A stretch of 64,000 nt of DNA from Streptomyces sp. B21-105 (GTDB lineage Bacteria; Actinomycetota; Actinomycetes; Streptomycetales; Streptomycetaceae). Shown here one piece after another: positions 48,194 through 57,979 of this stretch; positions within the stretch are counted from its first letter, which is position 1; the number at the start of each line of letters is the position of its first letter. The stretch is from positions 6,758,001-6,822,000 of the forward strand of contig NZ_JARUMJ010000001.1 in NCBI RefSeq assembly GCF_036898465.1, in the 5' to 3' direction. Below the pieces are notes generated by a model. That model saw only the letters and a program-made list of their open reading frames with translations, was not told where the DNA came from and made no database searches. Position numbers and translations under genes: made by a program.

Positions 48194-51100
48194 TCATGCG
48201 CGCAGTCGCAGGCCTCGTGGGGTCGCGATGAAGCCCGCCCCTTCCAGCAGGGCGCCGATGGGCGAGGTGAGCGCCGAGCTGCCGTTGACGCGCTCCACCG
48301 TGACCGTGCCCAGGGCGCCCGCGCGCGCGGCCTCGGCGAGGACCTGTGCGGCGGCCTGCAGTCGCGGGTCGTCGGCGGGCGCGTCCTCGCTGTCCGGAGC
48401 GGAGGGCCACGCCAGCAGCGTCTTTCCGCCGCGCTCCATGTAGAGCGTCAGTTCGCCGTCGACGAGGACCACCAGGGAGCCGGCCTTGCGGCCCGGCTTA
48501 TGGCCGGCGCCGCTCGGCGGATCGGGCCAGCCGAGTGCGGCGCCGTAGGCGTTCGCCGGGTCGGCGGCGGCGAGGACGACGGCACGGGAGGCGGGCGACG
48601 TGTCGCGGCCGTTGTGCACGCCACCTGGGCCGGACCGGCCGGGGAAGCCGGTCCCGTGCGCGAAGGCGCCGCCTGCGCGGGGTCCGCCCGCGCCGGGAGA
48701 GGCGAGATCGCGGGGCGAGACGTACTCGTCGGCGGCGGCCGGGCCCCTTCGCGGGGCGAGGGGGGCTGTGAAGGAGGCGCGGTCGCCCGGGATGTCCCAC
48801 GCGTCGTCGGCCGGTAGGTCGTCGGGGAAGACGAAGTCCTCCTGGGCGTGCGCCGCCGGGTTCGGGCCGGGCAGGGCCTCGCCGCGGTCGCGGGCGTTGG
48901 CCACCGCGCGCAGGCGGTCCACGGCGCCGTCCATGGCGAACTGGGCGGCGCCGAGGCCTTCGACGACGTACCCGCGGCGGGCCTGGCCGCTCTCCTCGAA
49001 GACGGACAGGATGCGGTACGTCGCGGAGAAGCCGCCCTCGACGCCCTCGGCCGCGACCGCTCCGCGGGTCACCACGCCGTGCCGGTCGAGGAGGGTGCGG
49101 GCGAGGGCGTGGGCACGGACCGTGGGATCGGGCTCGTGAGCGGGGAGGAGGGACCAGCGGCCGGCGACGGTCGGAGGGCCGCCGCGGGAGGAGGGGCGGG
49201 CCGCTGCCGTCAGCGAGCCGTAGCGGCCGCGGGGGACCGCGCGCTTGGCGCGGTGAGCCGTGGAACCGGCCGTGCGGCCCGAGCCCAGGAGGGAACGCAT
49301 GGGGGTCAGCGTGTCGTTGGTGAGCCGACCGGACCATGCCAGGTCCCAGACGACGTCGGCGAGTTGGGGATCCGTGACGTCGGGGTGGGTGGTGGCACGG
49401 ACCCGGTCGGCGATCTGACGGAAGAACAGGCCGTAGCCCGCAAAGAGCGCGTCCAGCACGGACTGGTGCAGCGCCGTCAGCTCCAGCGGGTGCGGTGGAG
49501 GAAGCAGCAGGGGCGCGGAGTCCGCCACGTACAGGGAGATCCAGCCGTCCTTTCCGGGGAGGGCGCCGGCGCCGGCCCAGACCACCTCGCCGGCCGCGGT
49601 GAGTTCGTCGAGCATCGCAGGGGAGTAGTCGCGCAAGCGGGACGGCAGGACGAGCTTCTCCAGGGCCGAGGCGGGCACCGACGCACCCTGCAACTGCTCG
49701 ATCGCGCGCACGAGTCCGTCGACGCCGCGCAGTGCGTGGCCTCTGCCGATGTGCTGCCACTGGGGCAGGAACTGGGCGAGCGCGGGCGGTGGCACCGGTT
49801 CCAGTTCGTGCCGCAGCGCGGCCAGGGAACGGCGGCGCAGCCGGCGCAGGACCGTCGCGTCGCACCACTCCTGGCCGATGCCCGCCGGGTGGAACTCGCC
49901 CTGGACGACGCGCCCGCTCGCCGCGAGCCGCTGGAGGGCGCCGTCGGTGACCGCCGCGCCCAGGCCGAACCGGGCGGCCGCGCCCGCGGAGGTGAAGGGG
50001 CCGTGGGTGCGGGCGTGGCGCGCGAGGAGGTCGCCTAGGGGGTCCTTCACGGGCTCCGTGAAGGCCTCCGGCACGCCGACCGGCAGTGCGGTGCCGAGCG
50101 CGTCGCGCAGCCGTCCGGCGTCCTCGATCGCGGCCCAGTGGTCGGCCCCGGCGACGCGGACCCGGATGGCACGGCGGGCGGCGGCCAGCTCCTGCGCCCA
50201 GTGCGGTTCGGCGCCCCGCTCGGCCAGTTCGGCGTCGGTGAGCGGGCCGAGGAGGCGCAGCAGGTCCGCCACGCCTTCGGCGTCCTTCGCCCGGCGGTCC
50301 TCGGTGAGCCACTGGAGCTCCTGTTCCAGTTCGGCGAGGACGTCGGCGTCGAGCAGTTCACGCAGCTCCGCCTGGCCGAGCAGTTCGGCCAGCAGGCGGG
50401 AGTCCAGGGACAGGGCGGCGGCGCGGCGCTCGGCGAGCGGGGAGTCCCCCTCGTAGAGGAACTGGGCGACGTAACCGAAGAGGAGGGAGCGGGCGAAGGG
50501 GGACGGCTCCGTGGTGGTGACCTCGACCAGGCGTACTCTGCGCGACTCCAGGTCGCCCATGAGCTCCACGAGGCCGGGGACGTCGAACACGTCCTGGAGG
50601 CATTCGCGGACCGCTTCCAGCACGATCGGGAACGAGCCGAACTCGCTCGCCACCTGCAGCAGTTGAGCGGCGCGCTGACGCTGCTGCCACAGCGGGGTGC
50701 GCCTGCCCGGGTTGCGGCGCGGCAGCAGCAGCGCGCGGGCGGCGCACTCGCGGAAGCGGGCCGCGAACAGGGCCGAACCGCCGACCTGGTCGGTGACGAT
50801 CTGATCGACCTCGCCCTTGTCGAAGACGACGTCCGCCGCGCCGACCGGGGCCTGTTCGGCGTCGTACTCCGTGCCGGCCTTCAGGGGCTCCTGGTCGAGG
50901 AGGTCCAGGCCCATCAGATCGGCGTCGGGCAGCCGCAGCACGATCCCGTCGTCGGCGTGCATCACCTGGGCGTCCATGCCGTACCGCTCGGAGAGCTTCG
51001 CTCCCAGCGCGAGCGCCCAGGGGGCGTGCACCTGGGCGCCGAAGGGGGAGTGGACGACGACGCGCCAGTCACCCACTTCGTCGCGGAAGCGCTCGACGAC

Positions 51101-53125
51101 GATCGTGCGGTCGTCGGGGACATGGCCGCAGGCCTCACGCTGCTCGTCCAGGTAGGAGAGCACGTTGTCCGCCGCCCACGCGTCGAGGCCCGCGGTGAGC
51201 AGGCGCAGCCGGGCGTCCTCCTTGGACAGTGAGCCGACCTCGCGCAGGAACGCGCCCACCGCGCGGCCGAGTTCCAGTGGCCGGCCCAGCTGGTCGCCCT
51301 TCCAGAACGGCAGACGACCCGGGACGCCGGGGGCGGGGGAGACCAGGACACGGTCGCGGGTGATGTCCTCGATGCGCCAGGAGCTGGTGCCGAGCGTGAA
51401 GACGTCGCCCACGCGGGACTCGTAGACCATCTCCTCGTCGAGTTCACCGACCCGGCCACCGCCCTTCTTGGGGTCGGAGCCCGCCAGGAAGACGCCGAAC
51501 AGGCCGCGGTCGGGGATCGTGCCCCCGGAGGTCACGGCGAGGCGCTGGGCGCCGGGGCGGCCGGCGACCGTGCCTGCGACCCGGTCCCACACCACGCGCG
51601 GGCGCAGCTCGGCGAACGCGTCGGAAGGGTAGCGGCCGGCCAGCATGTCCAGGACGGCCGTGAACGCGGACTCCGGCAGCGACGCGAAGGGGGCGGCGCG
51701 GCGGACCAGGGCCAGCAGGTCGTCCACCTGCCAGGTGTCGAGGGCCGTCATGGCGACGAGCTGTTGCGCCAGGACGTCCAACGGGTTGGCGGGGACCCGC
51801 AGGGACTCGATCGAGCCCGTGCGCATCCGCTCGGTCACCACGGCCGCCTGGACGAGGTCGCCCCGGTACTTCGGGAAGACCACGCCGGTGGACACCGCGC
51901 CCACCTGGTGCCCCGCACGTCCGACGCGCTGGAGACCGGAGGCCACCGAGGGCGGCGACTCCACCTGTACGACGAGGTCCACCGCGCCCATGTCGATGCC
52001 GAGTTCGAGACTGGAGGTCGCCACCACGGCGGGCAGCCGGCCCGCCTTGAGGTCCTCCTCCACTAGGGCGCGCTGCTCCTTGGAGACCGAGCCGTGGTGG
52101 GCGCGCGCGATGATGCTCGGGGCTCCCTGGGCGGCCCCGGAGCCGCCCATCAGCTGGGCGGGGGAGTGGTGCTCCCCCAGGGGCTCGCCGGTGGCGCGCT
52201 CGTAGGCGATCTCGTTCAGCCGATTGCACAGGCGCTCGGCGAGACGGCGCGAGTTGGCGAAGACGATCGTGGAGCGATGCGCCTGGACGAGGTCGGCGAT
52301 CCGCTCTTCGACATGCGGCCAGATCGAGGGGCGCTCGGCTCCTTCGCTGCCCTCGGCGACGGGGGAGCCGCCCAGCTCGCCCAGGTCCTCCACCGGGACG
52401 ACGACCGAGAGATCGAACTCCTTGCCGGACTTCGGCTGGACGATCTCCACCTTGCGGTGCGGGGAGAGATAGCGGGCCACCTCGTCGACCGGACGGACCG
52501 TGGCCGACAGGCCGATGCGGCGCGCGGGCCGGGGCAGCAGTTCGTCCAGCCGCTCCAGGGAGAGCGCGAGGTGCGCGCCGCGCTTGGTGCCCGCCACCGC
52601 GTGCACCTCGTCCAGGATCACCGACTCGATGGCGGTCAGCGCATCGCGCGTGGCCGACGTGAGCATCAGGAACAACGACTCCGGCGTCGTGATCAGGATG
52701 TCCGGCGGGCGAGTGGACAGCGCACGGCGCTCGGCGGGCGGGGTGTCGCCGGAGCGGATGCCGACCTTGATCTCCGGCTCCGGCAGGCCCAGACGCACGG
52801 ACTCCTGACGGATGCCCGTCAGCGGACTGCGCAGGTTGCGCTCCACATCGACCGCGAGGGCCTTGAGCGGGGAGACGTAAAGGACCCGGCAGCGCTTCTT
52901 CGGATCGGCGGGCGGGGGCGTCGAGGCCAGCTGGTCCAGGGCGGCCAGGAAGGCGGCCAGCGTCTTGCCGGAACCCGTCGGGGCCACCACCAGCACGTCG
53001 GAGCCCTCACCGAGGGCCTGCCACGCGCCGGCCTGGGCCGCGGTGGGTGCGGAGAACGCCCCCGTGAACCAGCCGCGGGTCGCGGGGGAGAAGCCGTCGA
53101 GGGCCCGGTGTGCGGAGCTGACCAT
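48194..53125 (-). CDS. lhr: Lhr-type large DNA/RNA helicase
   Basis: 1643 aa from ATG 53125. Motif I APTGSGKTLAAF, motif II ILDEVHAV, motif III LSATVRP, motif VI LQRVGRAGHQ. The long C-terminal Lhr core (winged helix plus beta-barrel) and a further C-terminal extension match bacterial Lhr, a 3'-5' helicase linked to DNA-damage tolerance. Internal low-complexity (GGPRAGGAFAHGTGFPGRSGPGG) occurs near residue ~1490. Same strand and order as nei. Confidence 0.93.
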   Translation of the reverse strand: MVSSAHRALDGFSPATRGWFTGAFSAPTAAQAGAWQALGEGSDVLVVAPTGSGKTLAAFLAALDQLASTPPPADPKKRCRVLYVSPLKALAVDVERNLRSPLTGIRQESVRLGLPEPEIKVGIRSGDTPPAERRALSTRPPDILITTPESLFLMLTSATRDALTAIESVILDEVHAVAGTKRGAHLALSLERLDELLPRPARRIGLSATVRPVDEVARYLSPHRKVEIVQPKSGKEFDLSVVVPVEDLGELGGSPVAEGSEGAERPSIWPHVEERIADLVQAHRSTIVFANSRRLAERLCNRLNEIAYERATGEPLGEHHSPAQLMGGSGAAQGAPSIIARAHHGSVSKEQRALVEEDLKAGRLPAVVATSSLELGIDMGAVDLVVQVESPPSVASGLQRVGRAGHQVGAVSTGVVFPKYRGDLVQAAVVTERMRTGSIESLRVPANPLDVLAQQLVAMTALDTWQVDDLLALVRRAAPFASLPESAFTAVLDMLAGRYPSDAFAELRPRVVWDRVAGTVAGRPGAQRLAVTSGGTIPDRGLFGVFLAGSDPKKGGGRVGELDEEMVYESRVGDVFTLGTSSWRIEDITRDRVLVSPAPGVPGRLPFWKGDQLGRPLELGRAVGAFLREVGSLSKEDARLRLLTAGLDAWAADNVLSYLDEQREACGHVPDDRTIVVERFRDEVGDWRVVVHSPFGAQVHAPWALALGAKLSERYGMDAQVMHADDGIVLRLPDADLMGLDLLDQEPLKAGTEYDAEQAPVGAADVVFDKGEVDQIVTDQVGGSALFAARFRECAARALLLPRRNPGRRTPLWQQRQRAAQLLQVASEFGSFPIVLEAVRECLQDVFDVPGLVELMGDLESRRVRLVEVTTTEPSPFARSLLFGYVAQFLYEGDSPLAERRAAALSLDSRLLAELLGQAELRELLDADVLAELEQELQWLTEDRRAKDAEGVADLLRLLGPLTDAELAERGAEPHWAQELAAARRAIRVRVAGADHWAAIEDAGRLRDALGTALPVGVPEAFTEPVKDPLGDLLARHARTHGPFTSAGAAARFGLGAAVTDGALQRLAASGRVVQGEFHPAGIGQEWCDATVLRRLRRRSLAALRHELEPVPPPALAQFLPQWQHIGRGHALRGVDGLVRAIEQLQGASVPASALEKLVLPSRLRDYSPAMLDELTAAGEVVWAGAGALPGKDGWISLYVADSAPLLLPPPHPLELTALHQSVLDALFAGYGLFFRQIADRVRATTHPDVTDPQLADVVWDLAWSGRLTNDTLTPMRSLLGSGRTAGSTAHRAKRAVPRGRYGSLTAAARPSSRGGPPTVAGRWSLLPAHEPDPTVRAHALARTLLDRHGVVTRGAVAAEGVEGGFSATYRILSVFEESGQARRGYVVEGLGAAQFAMDGAVDRLRAVANARDRGEALPGPNPAAHAQEDFVFPDDLPADDAWDIPGDRASFTAPLAPRRGPAAADEYVSPRDLASPGAGGPRAGGAFAHGTGFPGRSGPGGVHNGRDTSPASRAVVLAAADPANAYGAALGWPDPPSGAGHKPGRKAGSLVVLVDGELTLYMERGGKTLLAWPSAPDSEDAPADDPRLQAAAQVLAEAARAGALGTVTVERVNGSSALTSPIGALLEGAGFIATPRGLRLRA

Positions 53126-53263
53126 GCGTCCATCCTGCACCTCCCCACCGACAATGGCCCTGAGCTGCGAGAACACGGCAGGTGAGAGTCGTGTGGAGCG
53201 GCGGCCGTCCTCGTCCCCTCCGCCACGTCGGCGTCCGGTAGGCGCGTCGCGGAGAATGGCCGG

Positions 53264-54136
53264 GTGGCGAGTTCGGGTTCGGGAGAGCGGGCGCGGCACT
53301 GGCAGTATCCGGAACTGCCCGGTGTCGACCTCCTGCGGGCCCGCTATGTCCGCAAGGCGTTCGTGCGGCACACCCACGAGCACTTCGTGATCGCCGGCAT
53401 CGCCGAGGGGGTGGAGGTGTTCCAGCACAACGGCTCCGACCAGCACGTGGGAGCCGGAGCGCTGGCCCTGGTCAACCCCGACACCCCACACACCGGACGC
53501 GCCGGAGTGCCGGAGGGGTGGAGGTACGGGGCGGTGTATCCGTCACCCGGTCTGGTGGCCGAGATCGCGGCCGAGACGACGGCCCTTCGCGGCACCCCGG
53601 GCTTCGTCAGCCCCGTGCTCGACGACCCGTACGCGGTCGCGCTCGTCCACCAGGTGCTCCGAGCCGCCGACGAGGGCAACGCGCTGGCCGCCGACACGCT
53701 GTTGAGGGTGGCCGTCACCCGGCTGCTGCGGCTCAACGGCGGGCCGCTGCCGCAGCGGGAGGTACGGTCCGCCGGCGCACGGATCGCCGCACGCGCGCGC
53801 GGTGTGCTGGAGGAACGGCTGACGGACCCGCCGACCCTGGAACAGCTGGCCACGGACCTGGGAGCCAGCCCGTTCGCCCTGCTGCGGGCCTTCCGGGACG
53901 CGTACGGACTGCCGCCCCACGCCTGGCTCACCGACGCCCGCGTGCGTCGGGCGCGACGGCTGCTGGACGCGGGTACGGCGCCGGCCGAGGCGGCCGTCGC
54001 GGTGGGATTCACCGACCAGCCCCACCTCAACCGCCACTTCACGAGAATCGTGGGAGTCACCCCGGGGGCGTACCAGCGCGAGCGCAAGAATGTACAAGAC
54101 CCGCCCGGGTCGCTGCTCGTACCGTCCTGGTCGTGA
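53264..54136 (+). CDS. AraC-family regulator
   Basis: 290 aa. The N-terminal AraC_binding cupin (HTHEHFVIAGIAEGVEVFQHNGSDQHVGAGALALVNPDTPHTGR) precedes a C-terminal two-HTH domain (LEQLATDLGASPFALLRAFRDAYGLPPHAWLTDARVRRARRLLDAG...VGFTDQPHLNRHFTRIVGVTPGAYQR). The stop overlaps azlC (GTGA), so it probably regulates the exporter genes. Confidence 0.92.
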   Translation: MASSGSGERARHWQYPELPGVDLLRARYVRKAFVRHTHEHFVIAGIAEGVEVFQHNGSDQHVGAGALALVNPDTPHTGRAGVPEGWRYGAVYPSPGLVAEIAAETTALRGTPGFVSPVLDDPYAVALVHQVLRAADEGNALAADTLLRVAVTRLLRLNGGPLPQREVRSAGARIAARARGVLEERLTDPPTLEQLATDLGASPFALLRAFRDAYGLPPHAWLTDARVRRARRLLDAGTAPAEAAVAVGFTDQPHLNRHFTRIVGVTPGAYQRERKNVQDPPGSLLVPSWS

Positions 54137-54876
54137 CAGAACAGACAGCTTTCACGGAGATACCGGCCGACGACGGAGGAAAACCCGACGCCGCCGTCGT
54201 ACGGGACGCCCTCGGGGTCGGCATCGCCGTAGGACTCTCCGGGTTCGCCTTCGGGGTGACCTCGGCGGGCAGCGGACTCTCGGTGTGGCAGACCTGCGCG
54301 CTCAGCCTCCTGGTGTTCACCGGCGCGTCCCAGTTCGCGCTCGTCGGAGCGCTGGCCGCGGGCGGCAACCCCCTGACAGCGGCCGCGGGCGCCTTCTTCC
54401 TGGGCGTGCGCAACGCGTTCTACGGATTGCGCCTGTCGCAGCTGTTGGCCCTCCCGCGCGCGGTGCGCCCGTTCGCCGCCCACTGGGTGATCGACGAGAC
54501 GACGGCGGTCTCGCTGGCGCAGCCGGGACGGCGCGCGGCACGCCTCGGCTTCGCGGCCACCGGGCTGAGCCTGTACGTCCTGTGGAATTTCACGACGCTG
54601 CTGGGCGCTCTGGGCGCCGAGGCCATCGGAGACACGGACGCGTGGGGTCTGGACGCGGCCGGCCCCGCCGTCTTCCTGGCGTTGCTCGCGCCCATGCTGA
54701 AGACCGCCACCGAGCGGACCGTCGCCGCGATCGCGATGCTCCTCGGGCTCGGACTGCTGCCCTTCCTGCCCGCCGGGGTGCCCGTTCTGGCGGCCGCACT
54801 CGCCGTGCCGGTCGTCCTGTACCTCGAGGGCCGGCGCGGAGCCGGCCGCGACGACGCCGAGGAGGAAAAGCGTTGA
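54133..54876 (+). CDS. azlC: branched-chain amino-acid exporter subunit AzlC
   Basis: 247 aa, with ~7-8 membrane segments. FGVTSAGSGLSVWQTCALSLLVFTGASQFALVGALAAGG and FFLGVRNAFYGLRL are AzlC signatures. GTG overlaps the AraC stop. It forms a two-subunit permease with AzlD for branched-chain or related amino acids. Confidence 0.92.
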   Translation: MTEQTAFTEIPADDGGKPDAAVVRDALGVGIAVGLSGFAFGVTSAGSGLSVWQTCALSLLVFTGASQFALVGALAAGGNPLTAAAGAFFLGVRNAFYGLRLSQLLALPRAVRPFAAHWVIDETTAVSLAQPGRRAARLGFAATGLSLYVLWNFTTLLGALGAEAIGDTDAWGLDAAGPAVFLALLAPMLKTATERTVAAIAMLLGLGLLPFLPAGVPVLAAALAVPVVLYLEGRRGAGRDDAEEEKR

Positions 54877-55181
54877 ACACCTGGATCGCGATCGCCGCGA
54901 CGGCGCTCGGCTGCTACGTCGTCAAACTCGCCGGGCTGCTCGTCCCCGCGGGCGCGCTCGAACGGCCTCTGGTCAGGCACTCCGCCGCGCTGCTCCCGGT
55001 GGCGCTGCTGACTGCCCTCACGGCCCAGCAGACCTTCGCCGACGGGCATGCGCTGGTGCTGGACGCCAGGGCCGCGGGGCTGGCCGCGGCCGCCGTCGCC
55101 GTCGTGCTGCGGGCTCCGTTCCTGCTCGTCGTTGCGGCAGCCGTGGCGGTGACGGCGGGGGTCCGGGCCCTGGGCGGCTGA
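54873..55181 (+). CDS. azlD: branched-chain amino-acid exporter subunit AzlD
   Basis: 102 aa, three to four membrane helices (WIAIAATALGCYVVKLAGLLVPAGAL; LLPVALLTALTAQQTF). TTG start overlapping the azlC stop (TTGA), with GGAGG seven bases upstream. Typical AzlD size. Confidence 0.9.
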   Translation: MNTWIAIAATALGCYVVKLAGLLVPAGALERPLVRHSAALLPVALLTALTAQQTFADGHALVLDARAAGLAAAAVAVVLRAPFLLVVAAAVAVTAGVRALGG

Positions 55182-55357
55182 GGGGGACGGCGAAGGGCGC
55201 GCACGGGCCGACAGGGGGACGCGGGCGGAAGGAGCCGGGGAGGGATGAGGGCGTGCCCGCCGGCGGGCGGACGGACAGGCGTGTGGACGGGAGGACGGGA
55301 GGGTCGGCGACGGCAAGGCCCCGGCCCCTGTACGTCGCGGACCGTGGCCCGCCCCGG

Positions 55358-56311
55358 TCAGCCGATGGCGCGGCCGTAGGCCCGCAGGGTGCGCAGCGCC
55401 TCGATCGTCACCACAGGGCGCGCCTCCAGGGCGGTGCCGGGCGCCCAACGACGCCAGCGGATGGGCCAGCCGCCGTCCTCCTCCTGTGCGCCGGCGAGGT
55501 GGTCCAAGGAGCGTGCCATCTCGTCGTCGGTGAACCACGCGCGCGCGAGGGAGTGCGGTGTCCGGGCGAAGTCGTACGGGAAGTGATGCTCGCCGGGGGC
55601 GTAGCCGGCCGCGACCGGGTACGCGTCGAGGTGGTCCGGATCCAACGCGACGATCCGTTGTGCGCGCACCAGGCGGCCCAGCCGGTCCGCGGCCCCCTCC
55701 GCGCGCGGGCGGTCGGGGACGGCGTCCAGGAAGGCCACCGCGGCCTGGATCTCGTACGGATGCGACCGCTCCAGGGAGTCCACCGCCTGCCAGCAGAAGT
55801 CCGTGGCCCGGAACAGCCAGGCGTGCCACACGTCGTTGCGGTGCAGCAGACCCACCACCGGCCCGGTGGACAGCAGGTCGCTGGGCGGGTCGTCCACGAT
55901 CGGAATGAACGGCGCTGCCGGGTAACCGCGCTGGCTGGGCAGGATCGACGGCAGCGCGCCGTCACCGGTGGAGACGGACGTCAGGTACTCGCAAATCCGC
56001 TCCACCCGCCTGCCCCCGAGACGGCCGATGGAGTCCAGCACCCGCAGGGCGTGCGCGGTGTGCAGGGGCTGGCTGACGGGACCGCGCAGATCGGGCTCCA
56101 GCGCATGGCCGTATCCGCCGTCGTCATTGCGGTAGGCGTCGAGGGCGGTTTCGACGGGGTCGGCGGCGCCGTGAAGGAAGTCATGCGCGAAGATGCGCTG
56201 CTCCAGCACACGCGCGGTGAGCCAGACGAAGTGCTCGGCGCGGAAGAGCGGGGAGTGCGCCGGGGGCGTCGGGGGCGTCGGGGGGAGTGGGTATGCTCCG
56301 GTTTCGGCCAT
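55358..56311 (-). CDS. terpenoid-cyclase/prenyltransferase-fold protein
   Basis: 317 aa alpha/alpha-barrel protein. Repeats of the fold show as ALDAYRNDDGGYGHALEPDLRGP, and AGAQEEDGGWPIRWRRW (the QEEDGGW repeat of the family). It lacks the DxDD or DxD catalytic motif of squalene-hopene cyclases and the second subunit of prenyltransferases. Catalysis is therefore not assured. Widespread in Streptomyces near recA. No signal peptide. Confidence 0.8.
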   Translation of the reverse strand: MAETGAYPLPPTPPTPPAHSPLFRAEHFVWLTARVLEQRIFAHDFLHGAADPVETALDAYRNDDGGYGHALEPDLRGPVSQPLHTAHALRVLDSIGRLGGRRVERICEYLTSVSTGDGALPSILPSQRGYPAAPFIPIVDDPPSDLLSTGPVVGLLHRNDVWHAWLFRATDFCWQAVDSLERSHPYEIQAAVAFLDAVPDRPRAEGAADRLGRLVRAQRIVALDPDHLDAYPVAAGYAPGEHHFPYDFARTPHSLARAWFTDDEMARSLDHLAGAQEEDGGWPIRWRRWAPGTALEARPVVTIEALRTLRAYGRAIG

Positions 56312-56390
56312 GCGTCAGACCGTAGGGCGGAAAGCGGTCTCGGCTGGCGCTCACGGAGGGGGACGCCCCCGAGGGCGGGATACTGGGGTC

Positions 56391-56585
56391 ATGCGGTTGA
56401 CGGTCTTCTGGCAGCGGATGGACGAGCACTTCGGCACGGGGTACGCCGAGACCTTCGCGCGCGATCACGTGATGACGGAACTCGGCGGGCGCACCGTGCG
56501 CGAGGCGCTGGCGGAAGGCTGGGCGGCCAAGGACGTGTGGCGCGTGGTCTGTGCGGTGATGAACGTTCCTCAGGAAATGCGCTGA
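56391..56585 (+). CDS. DUF3046 family protein
   Basis: 64 aa. MRLTVFWQRMDEHFGTGYAE opens the family, and LGGRTVREALAEGWAAKDVWRVVCAVMNVP closes it. A small actinobacterial protein conserved upstream of recA; role unknown. Confidence 0.9.
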   Translation: MRLTVFWQRMDEHFGTGYAETFARDHVMTELGGRTVREALAEGWAAKDVWRVVCAVMNVPQEMR

Positions 56586-56645
56586 TCGTCAGGAAAGATC
56601 GCAGGCGGCGGTCCGATTGTCGGTGGGGTAGGCGAGACTTGATCC

Positions 56646-57905
56646 GTGGCACCCACTGACGAAACCGGGCGGACAGCCCAGAACGCGCCCCCGCACGGCC
56701 CGACGCCGCCTCCCGGACCCCCTCCGGTCGAAGACGGCGCCGCGCACGGCGCGCGCATGCCGCGCTGGCTGCCGCGCGCCATGGTGCTCGCGCTCGCTCT
56801 CATCGCGGCGTTCCAACTCGGCACGTGGGCGTTCCACCAGCTCATCGGCCTGCTGATCAACGTACTCATCGCGTTCTTCCTGGCCCTCGCCGTGGAGCCC
56901 GCGGTCAGCCGGTTGGCCGCTCGCGGGATGCGCAGGGGGTTCGCCACCTTTCTGGTCTTCTTCGGCCTGCTGATCGTGGTCGCCGGCTTCTTCACACTGC
57001 TCGGCTCGATGCTCGCGGGACAGATCATCAAGATGATCGAGGGCTTCCCGGACTATCTGGACTCCGTGATCAACTGGATCAACACCACGTTCCACACCGA
57101 ACTCAGGCGCGTGGACATCCAGGAGGGACTGCTCCACTCCGACTGGCTGCGCAAGTACGCCCAGAACAGCGCGGCCGGGGTCCTGGACGTCTCCACTCAG
57201 GTCCTCGGCGGTCTTTTCCAGCTGCTGACGATCGCCCTGTTCTCGTTCTACTTCGCCGCCGACGGACCGCGTCTGCGCCGGGCCCTGTGTTCCGTCCTGC
57301 CTCCGGCCAAGCAGGCCGAGGTGCTGCGCGCGTGGGAGATCGCCGTCGACAAGACGGGCGGCTACCTCTACTCCCGCGGGTTGATGGCGCTGATCTCCGG
57401 TGTGGCGCACTATGTGCTGCTGGAGGCCCTCGGCATCCCCTATGCGCCCGTGCTCGCCGTCTGGGTGGGCGTCGTCTCGCAGTTCATCCCCACCATCGGC
57501 ACCTATCTCGCGGGCGCCCTGCCGATGCTGATCGCCTTCACGGTCTCGCCGCTGTACGCGCTGTGGGTGCTGATCTTCGTCGTGGTGTACCAGCAGTTCG
57601 AGAACTACGTGCTGCAGCCCAAGCTGACCTCGAAGACGGTTGACATCCACCCTGCTGTCGCGTTCGGCTCCGTCATCGCGGGCACCGCCCTCCTGGGCGC
57701 GATAGGCGCGCTGATCGCCATCCCGGCGGTGGCCACGCTGCAGGCGTTCCTGGGCGCCTACGTGAAGCGGTACGACGTCACGGACGATCCCCGCGTCCAC
57801 GGCCACCGGGAGCGTGGCGAGGGGCCCGGCCCGTTCGCGCGCGTGCAGCAACTGTGGACCCGGGCGCGCAGCCGGACGAGGGGCTCGCGGGACAGGTCCG
57901 GCTGA
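56646..57905 (+). CDS. AI-2E family transporter (PerM/TqsA-like permease)
   Basis: 419 aa. Paired N-terminal helices (AMVLALALIAAFQLGTWAF; LLINVLIAFFLALAVEP), a periplasmic segment with amphipathic helix, and a C-terminal bundle (VWVGVVSQFIPTIGTYLAGALPMLIAF; FVVVYQQFENYVLQPKLTSKTVDIHPAVAFGSVIAG) with the family motif QPKL. The transported substrate is unknown. A Pro-rich N-terminal and basic C-terminal tail lie outside the core. Confidence 0.9.
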   Translation: MAPTDETGRTAQNAPPHGPTPPPGPPPVEDGAAHGARMPRWLPRAMVLALALIAAFQLGTWAFHQLIGLLINVLIAFFLALAVEPAVSRLAARGMRRGFATFLVFFGLLIVVAGFFTLLGSMLAGQIIKMIEGFPDYLDSVINWINTTFHTELRRVDIQEGLLHSDWLRKYAQNSAAGVLDVSTQVLGGLFQLLTIALFSFYFAADGPRLRRALCSVLPPAKQAEVLRAWEIAVDKTGGYLYSRGLMALISGVAHYVLLEALGIPYAPVLAVWVGVVSQFIPTIGTYLAGALPMLIAFTVSPLYALWVLIFVVVYQQFENYVLQPKLTSKTVDIHPAVAFGSVIAGTALLGAIGALIAIPAVATLQAFLGAYVKRYDVTDDPRVHGHRERGEGPGPFARVQQLWTRARSRTRGSRDRSG

Positions 57906-57979
57906 GGGCGGAACCGGGCGTCAGCGGGTTCGGTGTGGCAGGCAGGGCGCGTCGGCAGCCTCAGTAGGTGTGGGCAGCC